NCBI GenBank assembly: GCA_964579325.1
Contig: CAZOHN010000081.1
Span: 1 to 14,580 of the forward strand
Direction: 5' to 3'
Length of the DNA stretch: 14,580 bases
Source: CAZOHN01 sp964579325
GTDB lineage: Bacteria; Pseudomonadota; Alphaproteobacteria; Rhodobacterales; Rhodobacteraceae
Shown piece by piece: positions 6,816-13,189 of the stretch. Each line of letters opens with the position of its first letter. Positions within the stretch are counted from its first letter, which is position 1. The notes under the pieces are model-generated. The model did no database searches. It saw only the letters and a list, made by a program, of their open reading frames with translations, and had not been told where the DNA came from. The position numbers and the translations under genes are program-made.

Positions 6816-7493
6816 GGGTGCCCCCTTCAGCATCCGCTGAAAGCTCATCGAGATGTGTGCCCGCTGGATCAGCGCAGCGGCGTGCAGATCGCCAACCTCG
6901 AGCGCACGGAGGATGTCGTCGACCTCCCGGTCGAAGATGTCCACCTCGTCGCGAAGGTCGATCCGCGAGGCGAAGACCGACTTCAACCAGATCCGCGTGG
7001 TCTGGAAGTACAGCCGCTCGCTGATCTCGCGGAGCGGTTCGTTCGTCGTCAGCCGCAGAAGCGCCCGGAAGAACTCCATGTTCACCTGGGCGAAACGGCG
7101 AGGCTCGGGATCCAGGAGCAATGACTTCGAACGTGCCGAGAGCGCCCGGAACTCCGCCCAGAGCGCGGCATCAGGCGGAATCGGGTGCAGCTTTCCGGTC
7201 AGTTCCGCAAGTTCAAGCCGAAGCCGGTAGGTCTGGGCCAGTTCCTCGATCTCGACATCCGTCACGAAAGTTCCTACGCCGTGAACGGACTGCAGCAACC
7301 CTTCGCTTTCGAGCCGCGCCAGCACGCGGCGCAGAGGCGTCCGGCTGATCCCGAACTCGGCTGCCAGAGCCTCCTCCGACAGGCGCGTGCCAGGCGCATA
7401 GTCGAGCAGGCAGATCCTTGTGCGGATCTCGTCATGCATCCGCTCGAACCGGTCGCGCGCGCTGCCCGTGATCCCGACCCACTCGACGTTCAT
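6801..7493 (-). CDS. GntR family regulator, FadR/FCD subfamily, probable regulator of the cluster
   Basis: A protein of 230 residues, typical for FCD-type GntR regulators. The winged helix-turn-helix is at about 14-78, with LSEEALAAEFGISRTPLRRVLARL as the core (two pieces around residue 50) and the wing GVGTFV at 72-77. An all-helical FCD domain follows at 84-222. The usual FCD metal ligands are largely missing: the D-x3-H position reads N138-MEF-F142, and the second histidine region (DREVDDILRAL) has no histidine; only H213 remains. It may therefore bind its effector without metal, as E. coli FadR does. The start at 7493 is preferred over upstream starts because AGGAGAGG lies just before it. 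It is the last gene of the doeA operon, 13 bases after the EamA gene. It is not EnuR, which is a MocR-type protein with an aminotransferase-like domain. It is the best candidate to bind the three TGATGTRCACAA elements. Confidence 0.85.
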   Translation of the reverse strand: MNVEWVGITGSARDRFERMHDEIRTRICLLDYAPGTRLSEEALAAEFGISRTPLRRVLARLESEGLLQSVHGVGTFVTDVEIEELAQTYRLRLELAELTGKLHPIPPDAALWAEFRALSARSKSLLLDPEPRRFAQVNMEFFRALLRLTTNEPLREISERLYFQTTRIWLKSVFASRIDLRDEVDIFDREVDDILRALEVGDLHAAALIQRAHISMSFQRMLKGAPPRTV

Positions 7494-7506
7494 CTGCCGC
7501 CTCTCC

Positions 7507-8406
7507 TCAAGTCGTCTTCCGATGGACGATGTAAACGCCCAGGACGCAAAGCGCAAAACCCGCAAGAGACAGCGCCGTCATCGTTTCCCCGAGGATAACC
7601 CAGGCAACGAAGAGGGCCAGCGGCGGAACAAGATATAGCAGCGCCGAGATCCGCGTGGCATCGCCGCGTTGCAGAAGCGCGATGTAGAGTCCGACCGAGA
7701 TGATCGAGTTCGCGACGACCAGATAGGCGAGCGCGATGACAAGCTCAGGGTGCCAGTCCACCGAAAGGCTCTCGGTTGCGGCGGCCACCGGCATCAGAAC
7801 GGCGAAGCCGACCATATACTGGACAATGCCGCCGACCGCGGGATCGGTTCTTGTCCCGTGCCACTTCTCGAAAAGCGTTGCACCCGTAATCCCGCAGAGC
7901 GCCGCGAAGGCGAGCAGCACCGCGACGGCAGGGCTCGGGCCGAGGGAGTCGCCGGCCAGGATGACAAGGAGCACCCCGAGAAAGCCGAGCGCAAGGCCCG
8001 GCCAGACCCATCGCTCCGGCCGGCCCACGCCGGCTAGGGGTGCAAGGGTCGCCACGAGCATCGGTTGAAGCGCCATTATGATTGCAGCCGTACTTGCGTT
8101 CATGCCGCGCTTCATCGCGAGGTAGGCAAGGCCGAAGTAGACGCACTGGATCAGAAATCCTGTGAACGCGAGCGCTGCCCAGTGGCGCCGGTTGTGCGGC
8201 CAGTCAATGCCGCGCCGCAGGAGAAACGGTGCGAGCGCCACGACCGCAAGACCATAGCGCATCGCGAGCAGGGTCATCGGTTCAGCGTGGGCGAGGCCCA
8301 GCTTTGCAAAGCTGTAGCCGCCCGACCAGAACAGCACGAAGACGAACGGCGCGGCGCGCCAGAACTGCGCGTTTGCCGACGGGGTTGCTGGCACAGCCTG
8401 CCGCAT
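7507..8406 (-). CDS. EamA/DMT superfamily transporter
   Basis: An integral membrane protein of 299 residues with about ten hydrophobic helices and two EamA repeats (roughly residues 15-145 and 160-295). It has the inside-positive charge pattern of drug/metabolite exporters (for example LLRRGIDWPHNRRHW around 61-75). The family exports amino acids and other small metabolites from the cytoplasm. Its gene starts 3 bases after the M20 gene ends and is followed by gntR, so it is co-transcribed with the ectoine hydrolase. Possible roles are export of excess pathway intermediates such as DABA or acetyl-DABA, or of a co-imported compound; this is inference. No substrate can be read from the sequence. 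Confidence 0.85.
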   Translation of the reverse strand: MRQAVPATPSANAQFWRAAPFVFVLFWSGGYSFAKLGLAHAEPMTLLAMRYGLAVVALAPFLLRRGIDWPHNRRHWAALAFTGFLIQCVYFGLAYLAMKRGMNASTAAIIMALQPMLVATLAPLAGVGRPERWVWPGLALGFLGVLLVILAGDSLGPSPAVAVLLAFAALCGITGATLFEKWHGTRTDPAVGGIVQYMVGFAVLMPVAAATESLSVDWHPELVIALAYLVVANSIISVGLYIALLQRGDATRISALLYLVPPLALFVAWVILGETMTALSLAGFALCVLGVYIVHRKTT

Positions 8407-8409
8407 GGG

Positions 8410-9570
8410 TCAGGTGGCGAGCTTCGCGCCAAGCCGATCCAGCATCGCGAGGCACTGCGACAACTGATCGAGCGAGACGTACTCGTCGGGCTTGTGGGCT
8501 TGTTCGATCGAACCGGGCCCGCATATCACGGCGGACATCCCGAGGGCCTGGAATATGCCTGCCTCGGTGCCGAACGGCACCAGCTCAGCGCCGTTGGCCC
8601 CGGTCAGTTCCATGACGATCCGCTTGGCCTCGTTCTCGTCTGCCGGTTCGAGCCCATCGACCTCCCCTATCGTCTCGGTCACGATGCCGGCTTCGGGCGA
8701 GATCGCGCGCATCTCTGGGATCAGTGTCTGCGCACAGAAGCGTCGGAGGTCGTCCTTGACGAAATCGGCGTCGCCCGCCTGGACCGGGCGCATCTCCCAG
8801 TCGATGCGCGCCTTTCCGGGGATCACGTTGTGCGCATGTCCACCAACAAGCGCACCAGTGTTTATCGTGGTCCAGGGCGGATCGAAGCGGCCTCCGGACG
8901 GGGCCCGTTGCCTGAGCGCCTCCTTAAGTTCGATCAGCCGCGCGACATATCGCACCGCATATTCCACCGCGTTGACGCCCAGCTCGGGCGCGGACCCATG
9001 CCCTTCCAGTCCGGTGAAGTGCGTCGTGTACTCGTAGCAGCCCTTGTGTCCTTCGATGATCCGCATCGAAGTCGGCTCACCCACGATAGCCACCGAGGGT
9101 CGGACGCCCCTGGCGCGCAGCGTCGCCGCGAGCGCTTGTGCGCCGAGGCAGCCGACTTCCTCGTCATGGGTAAAGGCGAAGTGGAGCGGCCGGTCACGAA
9201 CGGCTTCCGCGAAGCGCGGTGCCATCGCGACGGCTGCCGCGATGAACCCCTTCATGTCGCAAGCGCCGCGACCGTAGAGCAGACCATCCCGCTCCGTCAG
9301 CGCGAAGGGATCGCACGTCCAGTCCTGGTCGACCACTGGGACCACGTCGGTATGGCCCGAAAGGATAATACCGCCGTCACCTTCCGGGCCGAGAGTGGCG
9401 AACAGATTGGCCTTGTGCCCCGAGGGGTCCAGGTGCACCTCGACCCGCGCCCCTGCCGCCTCGAGCCGCCCCGCCAGATGCGCGATCATGGCGAGGTTGC
9501 TGTCGGAAGAGACCGTCGGGAAGGCGATCAGCTCGCCCAGAAGGTCGCGCGTGGCGCCAAGCGCATCCAT
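8410..9570 (-). CDS. M20 family ArgE-like N-acyl amino acid deacetylase, candidate N-acetyl-DABA deacetylase
   Basis: A zinc amidohydrolase of 386 residues, the normal length for acetylornithine deacetylase (ArgE) and close M20 relatives. The metal and catalytic set is intact: H73 and D75 in SGHTDV, D105 in GACDMKG, E137/E138 in DEEVG, E165 in VGEPT and H359 in AHKPDEYV. A dimerisation domain sits at about 175-290. The gene starts 4 bases after doeA stops, using GAGGG from the doeA end as ribosome binding site, so the two are tightly coupled. N-acetylornithine is one methylene longer than N-alpha-acetyl-DABA, the DoeA product, and the usual deacetylase DoeB is not seen. Acting as a DoeB substitute is therefore a sensible inference. 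A role in arginine biosynthesis is less likely in this operon. Confidence 0.82.
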   Translation of the reverse strand: MDALGATRDLLGELIAFPTVSSDSNLAMIAHLAGRLEAAGARVEVHLDPSGHKANLFATLGPEGDGGIILSGHTDVVPVVDQDWTCDPFALTERDGLLYGRGACDMKGFIAAAVAMAPRFAEAVRDRPLHFAFTHDEEVGCLGAQALAATLRARGVRPSVAIVGEPTSMRIIEGHKGCYEYTTHFTGLEGHGSAPELGVNAVEYAVRYVARLIELKEALRQRAPSGGRFDPPWTTINTGALVGGHAHNVIPGKARIDWEMRPVQAGDADFVKDDLRRFCAQTLIPEMRAISPEAGIVTETIGEVDGLEPADENEAKRIVMELTGANGAELVPFGTEAGIFQALGMSAVICGPGSIEQAHKPDEYVSLDQLSQCLAMLDRLGAKLAT

Positions 9571-9574
9571 GCCC

Positions 9575-10759
9575 TCAGTCCTTCACGAAGAGCTTGCGCT
9601 CGACGTTGCAGAAGGCCTCGGCAGGACCGCTCTCGCGGATCAGGATCGGCTCTGTCGTCTCCAGGCCCCAGTCGGTCAGCCACAGGCCGGGCATGAAGTG
9701 GAAGGTCATACCCGGTTCGAGAACCGTCTCATCGTTCGCCCGGAACGACGCGGTGCGCTCGCCCCAGTCGGGAGGGTAGCTCAGCCCGATCGGATACCCG
9801 CAGCGGGCCGACCGTCGGATGCCTACCTTCTCAAGCGCCGCGGCCAGCGCGTTGGCGACATCGCAAGTCCGGTTGCCGGGCCGCGCGGCCTCGAGCCCCG
9901 CCTCAAGGCCCTCGGTCAGCGCTTTCGAGGCGTCGACCATGTCCTGAGGCGGCTTGCCGAGGTGCACCGTGCGGCAGAGCGGCGCGTGATAGCGCCGGTA
10001 GCATCCCGAAAGCTCGAAGAAGGTCGCCTCTCCTGTCTTCATGGCCTCGCCATTCCAGGTAAGGTGCGGAGCGGTCGCGTCGACGCCTGACGGGGTGAGG
10101 GGTACGATGGCTGGGTAGTCGCCCCAGTCTTCGCCCACGCCGAGTATGCCCGCGCGGGTGATTTCGGCCACGAGTTCGTTCTTTCGTAGCCCAGGACGCG
10201 CAAGCTCGATGCCCAGCGTCACGATCCGCTCGGAGATGCGTGCGGCCTTGCGCATGAATTCTATCTCGTCGGTCGATTTGACCATGCGCTGCCAGTTCAC
10301 AAGTGCCGTGGCATCGACCAGCCGGGCGTTCGGAAGCTCCGCGCCCAGGACGGCATGCGCCTTGGCCGAATAATAGTAGTTCTCCATCTCGACGCCGATC
10401 CGCGCCTTGGCGAAGCCCATATCCGAAAGCCGCACCGTGAGGTCCTGCATCGGGTGGCTTGTGGTCGACTGCACGAAAGTGTCGGCGTAGCCGGTAACGT
10501 GGTCGTCCTCCATCCACACGGTGCGCAGGGCGCCGTTGGCGTCCTGGCCGCGGCCCCACCACACAGGGTCACCGTCGAGCCCGAGGATCACGCCCTGATG
10601 GACGTAGAACGACCAGCCGTCGTAGCCGGTCAGCCAGGCCTGATTCGACGGATCGGTGACAAACAGGACGTCGAGACCTGCCGTTTCCATCGCGCGTCGC
10701 GTCTTGCCGATGCGACGTGCGTATTCCTCTGCGCCGAAGGGAGCGTTCGCTCGTGCCAT
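9575..10759 (-). CDS. doeA: Ectoine hydrolase DoeA (EutD)
   Basis: An M24-family hydrolase of 394 residues that opens the ectoine ring to N-acetyl-2,4-diaminobutyrate, the first step of breakdown in the cytoplasm. It has an N-terminal creatinase domain (about 10-155) with the family-typical TDPSNQAWLTGYDGWSFY region at 35-52, then a pita-bread domain with ELSGCYRRYHAPLCR at 249-263, RCGYPIGLSYPP at 319-330 and MTFHFMPGLW at 351-360. Several metal-binding residues of true M24 peptidases are absent, as expected for this subfamily, which acts on a cyclic amidine. ATG 10759 is chosen over the longer upstream frame because GAGGG lies 6 bases before it and the protein then begins at the family position. 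It heads the operon doeA-M20-EamA-gntR and diverges from ehuB; an operator-like element lies 31 bases upstream. Confidence 0.9.
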   Translation of the reverse strand: MARANAPFGAEEYARRIGKTRRAMETAGLDVLFVTDPSNQAWLTGYDGWSFYVHQGVILGLDGDPVWWGRGQDANGALRTVWMEDDHVTGYADTFVQSTTSHPMQDLTVRLSDMGFAKARIGVEMENYYYSAKAHAVLGAELPNARLVDATALVNWQRMVKSTDEIEFMRKAARISERIVTLGIELARPGLRKNELVAEITRAGILGVGEDWGDYPAIVPLTPSGVDATAPHLTWNGEAMKTGEATFFELSGCYRRYHAPLCRTVHLGKPPQDMVDASKALTEGLEAGLEAARPGNRTCDVANALAAALEKVGIRRSARCGYPIGLSYPPDWGERTASFRANDETVLEPGMTFHFMPGLWLTDWGLETTEPILIRESGPAEAFCNVERKLFVKD

Positions 10760-10790
10760 GAAGCCCTCGTGACCTGGGGTTGCCGAATAT

Positions 10791-10808
10791 TTGTGTACAT
10801 CACTGCGG
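10791..10808 (-). promoter_or_regulatory. Operator-like element, copy 3 (doeA)
   Basis: On the minus strand this reads TGATGTACACAA (10802 down to 10791), one base different from the copies before eutB and ehuB and with the same orientation relative to its gene. It ends 31 bases from the doeA ATG. On the plus strand, TGTGTACATCACTGCGG (10792-10808) also matches 15 of 17 bases of the ehuB copy as a direct repeat 104 bases away. No good -35 box for doeA was found at the expected spacing. Confidence 0.65.
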
Positions 10809-10868
10809 AGATTCCGCGCGCTTCGCCGGATAATTGCCGAACCTCGTCGCTTTGGGAAGGGATATTTC

Positions 10869-10896
10869 TTGACAGACCGAGCCGATCGCGAATGAT
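10869..10896 (+). promoter_or_regulatory. Candidate sigma-70 promoter of ehuB
   Basis: A perfect -35 box TTGACA at 10869-10874, a 16-base spacer and AATGAT at 10891-10896 as -10 (4 of 6 matches to TATAAT). It is the best promoter in the window. Its -10 overlaps the operator-like element, as expected for repression by blocking RNA polymerase. Confidence 0.6.
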
Positions 10897-10912
10897 GTGC
10901 ACAACACTGCGG
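10893..10912 (+). promoter_or_regulatory. Operator-like element, copy 2 (ehuB)
   Basis: TGATGTGCACAA at 10893-10904 is identical to the copy before eutB. It contains the palindrome TGTGCACA and is followed by CACTGCGG, as is the doeA copy on the plus strand. It overlaps the -10 of the ehuB promoter and lies 52 bases from the ehuB ATG. Confidence 0.7.
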
Positions 10913-10956
10913 CATCGGCGGCAATCGTCCGAGTCCGCCCAACAAGGGAGAACGGC

Positions 10957-11799
10957 ATGAGAAGATCACTGAGAACCAGCCTCGCCGCTGCTGTCGCGTT
11001 TGGCGCAACCTCGGTTGCTGCGCTCGCCGGTCCGCTGATGGACCGGATTGCGGCGGGCCAGCCCATCCGCATCGGATTCGCCAACGAGGTGCCGTTCGCC
11101 TATCCGGGCGCAAACGGTGAGCCCCAGGGCTTCGTCAATGTCCATGCGCTCGGTGTGCTGGCGAAGATGGGCCACACAAACATCGAACCGGTCCAGACCG
11201 AGTGGGGCGGACTGATCCCGGGCCTGCAGGCGGGTCGCTTCGACATCATCACCGGCGGCATGAACATCCTGTCCTCGCGCTGTGAGAACGTGGCCTTCTC
11301 CGAACCGATGGCGAAGGTCGGCGATGCCTTCCTGGTCGCTGCCGGGAACCCGAAGGGCGTCGAGACTTATGAAGCGATCGCCGCTGCTGGCGCGGTCATG
11401 GTAACCGGCGCGGGCTACTCCAACATCGAGGCCGCCAAGGCGGCTGCGGTGACAGAGGCGAACATCATGCAGGTCCCGGGGCCCACCGAGATCCTCGCCG
11501 CCGTGCGCGCCGGTCGCGCCGATGCGGGGGCAGGCACCTACTTCACGATGAAGCAGCTTGCCGACAGCACGGGCGGCGCCCTTGAGGTGACCGACCCGTC
11601 AGCCTTGCCGGAGGCCTCGATCAACTGGGCCGGAATCGCCTTCAGCAAGGACGATCAGGACTTCGTCGACGCCTTCAACGCGGCACAGGCCGAGTATCTC
11701 GGATCGACCGAGATGCTGGCCGCAGTCGCCGACTATGGCTACGGCGAGGCATCGCTTCCGGGCGACGTGACGACCGAATGGGTCTGCGCCAACCGCTGA
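10957..11799 (+). CDS. ehuB: Ectoine/hydroxyectoine ABC transporter substrate-binding protein EhuB
   Basis: A periplasmic solute-binding protein of 280 residues in the amino-acid (SBP family 3) class. The signal peptide is at about 1-24, with RRSLR, a hydrophobic core and an ALA cleavage motif before GP. Typical EhuB features are the FANEVPFAY segment at 41-49, EWGGLIPGLQAGRFDIITGG at 82-101 and the SSRCENVAFSEP stretch at 106-117, in which R108 is the expected carboxylate-binding arginine and E44/F47 are likely ligand contacts. ATG 10957 is preferred to upstream starts because AAGGGAG (10944-10950) precedes it and the signal peptide then begins correctly. It is the first gene of ehuBCDA, set apart from ehuC by 55 bases containing a strong hairpin. 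Confidence 0.9.
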   Translation: MRRSLRTSLAAAVAFGATSVAALAGPLMDRIAAGQPIRIGFANEVPFAYPGANGEPQGFVNVHALGVLAKMGHTNIEPVQTEWGGLIPGLQAGRFDIITGGMNILSSRCENVAFSEPMAKVGDAFLVAAGNPKGVETYEAIAAAGAVMVTGAGYSNIEAAKAAAVTEANIMQVPGPTEILAAVRAGRADAGAGTYFTMKQLADSTGGALEVTDPSALPEASINWAGIAFSKDDQDFVDAFNAAQAEYLGSTEMLAAVADYGYGEASLPGDVTTEWVCANR

Positions 11800-11807
11800 T
11801 CACGACC

Positions 11808-11830
11808 GGGGGGCGGCACCGCCGCTCCCC
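11808..11830 (+). terminator. Strong hairpin between ehuB and ehuC, likely partial terminator or mRNA stabiliser
   Basis: GGGGGGCGGC (11808-11817) pairs with GCCGCTCCCC (11821-11830) across a 3-base loop: a 10-base-pair stem with one G-T pair, starting 8 bases after the ehuB stop. There is no T run. In many ABC importers such an element raises the binding-protein transcript above that of the membrane genes, a known pattern that fits here. Confidence 0.6.
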
Positions 11831-11854
11831 GCATTCACGGCACGGGGGCGGCCG

Positions 11855-12520
11855 ATGCCAATCTGGGACTTCCTTTCGACATACGGTGGCCGGATCCTCG
11901 ACGGAACGGTCGTCACCGCCGCGCAGTTCGCGCTCGCCACGCTTGTCGCGGTGGCAATCGCGCTGGCGGCTGGCCTCGGAAAGTTGTCGGGGAGCCGCCT
12001 GATCCGCTGGCCCACGATTGCCTACATCGAGCTCTTCCGAGGCACCTCGCTCCTCGTCCAGCTCTACTGGATCTTCTTCGTGTTACCGCTCTTTGGCGTC
12101 ACGCTCGACAAGTTTACCGCGGGGTTCCTCTCGGTTGGGCTGAACGTCGGCGCCTACGGGGCGGAACTGGTGCGCGGTGCGATCCAGTCGGTCCCGAAGG
12201 GCCAGTGGGAGGCGGCCTATGCCCTTTCCATGTCGCCAGCCCGCCGGATGCGCCGGATCATCCTGCCGCAAGCCGTGGCGATCATGCTGCCACCCTGGGG
12301 CAACCTGCTGATCGAGCTTCTGAAAGGTACTGCGCTGGTCTCGCTGATCTCGGTCGCAGACCTGATGTTCGAGGCCAAGCAGATCAACGCCTCGACCTTC
12401 CTCTCGGCGCAGGCCTTCGGGACCGCCCTGATCGTCTATTACCTTCTCGCCCGCTTTCTGCTGACCCCCTTCATGCGCTGGCTCGAACGCGTCATGGCGC
12501 GGAGGCTGGGTCGGTCATGA
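11855..12520 (+). CDS. ehuC: Ectoine ABC transporter permease EhuC
   Basis: A membrane permease of 221 residues of the His/Glu/Gln polar amino acid type (BPD_transp_1). Helices are visible at about 18-41 and 66-83 and several follow. The family segment FRGTSLLVQ is at 61-69. The EAA loop, which contacts the ATPase, is at 119-140 with GQWEAAYALSMSP and the ILPQA end. It pairs with EhuD to form the channel. ATG 11855 follows a GGGGGCG stretch, and the hairpin at 11808-11830 lies between it and ehuB. Its stop overlaps the ehuD start as ATGA, showing coupled translation. Confidence 0.88.
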   Translation: MPIWDFLSTYGGRILDGTVVTAAQFALATLVAVAIALAAGLGKLSGSRLIRWPTIAYIELFRGTSLLVQLYWIFFVLPLFGVTLDKFTAGFLSVGLNVGAYGAELVRGAIQSVPKGQWEAAYALSMSPARRMRRIILPQAVAIMLPPWGNLLIELLKGTALVSLISVADLMFEAKQINASTFLSAQAFGTALIVYYLLARFLLTPFMRWLERVMARRLGRS

Positions 12521-13185
12521 GGTTCGACTGGAACTGGGAGTTCACCTGGGAGATCCTGCCACGTCTCCTCGCGGCCACGCTCAACACCCTGATGGCGGCC
12601 GGCATCGGATACGCCATCGCCGTCGTGCTGGGCCTTGCTTTTGCGCTGGCGCAGCGGACGCCCTGGAAGCCGCTGACTTTCGCAGTGCGCGAGACGGTGG
12701 AGTTCATCCGGTCGACGCCGCTCGTCCTGCAGATCTTCTTCGTCTTCTATGTGGGACCGCAGTTCGGAATTCGCCTCTCGCCCTGGACGGCCGGCATGAT
12801 CGCCATCGGGCTGCACTATGCCGCCTATCTCTCGGAGGTCTATCGTGCCGGGATCGAGGCGGTTCCGAAGGGTCAGTGGGAGGCCTGCCGCGCGCTCAAC
12901 CTCACGACCCGCGACACCTATCTTCGCATCGTCATTCCGCAGGCATTGCCACCCTCGATCGCCGGGATGGGCAACTACCTCGTCGGCATCTTCAAGGACA
13001 CCCCGATGCTGAGCGTGATCGGCGTCGCCGAACTGATGCACGCGGCAAACTCCATCGGGTCCGAGAACTACCGGTTCCTCGAACCCTTCACGCTCGTCGG
13101 TGTGATCTTCCTCGCCATTTCGCTGCCCGCGGCCGGCCTCGTGCGGCTGTTCGAGCACTGGGTGCGCCGCAAGTTGGGACTCTGA
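12517..13185 (+). CDS. ehuD: Ectoine ABC transporter permease EhuD
   Basis: The second permease, 222 residues, of the same polar amino acid family. It carries FIRSTPLVLQ at 63-72 and the EAA loop at 122-143 (EACRALNLTTRD through VIPQA), with hydrophobic helices around 17-44, 69-85 and further on. ATG 12517 overlaps the ehuC stop by 4 bases (ATGA) and has GGAGG 11 bases upstream; a longer frame reaching back into ehuC is an overlap artefact. It ends 4 bases before ehuA. Confidence 0.88.
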   Translation: MRFDWNWEFTWEILPRLLAATLNTLMAAGIGYAIAVVLGLAFALAQRTPWKPLTFAVRETVEFIRSTPLVLQIFFVFYVGPQFGIRLSPWTAGMIAIGLHYAAYLSEVYRAGIEAVPKGQWEACRALNLTTRDTYLRIVIPQALPPSIAGMGNYLVGIFKDTPMLSVIGVAELMHAANSIGSENYRFLEPFTLVGVIFLAISLPAAGLVRLFEHWVRRKLGL

Positions 13186-13189
13186 AGCC

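Noticed and set aside
8065..9696. Long plus-strand open frame of 543 codons opposite the M20 gene
   Set aside because: It is antisense to a gene with a complete M20 catalytic set, has a composition rich in Arg, His and Pro, and shows no domain; long antisense frames are common in GC-rich DNA.
10760..11113. Upstream extension of the doeA frame across the intergenic region
   Set aside because: It would read through the promoter and operator region and the ehuB start. ATG 10759 has a proper ribosome binding site and fits the family length.
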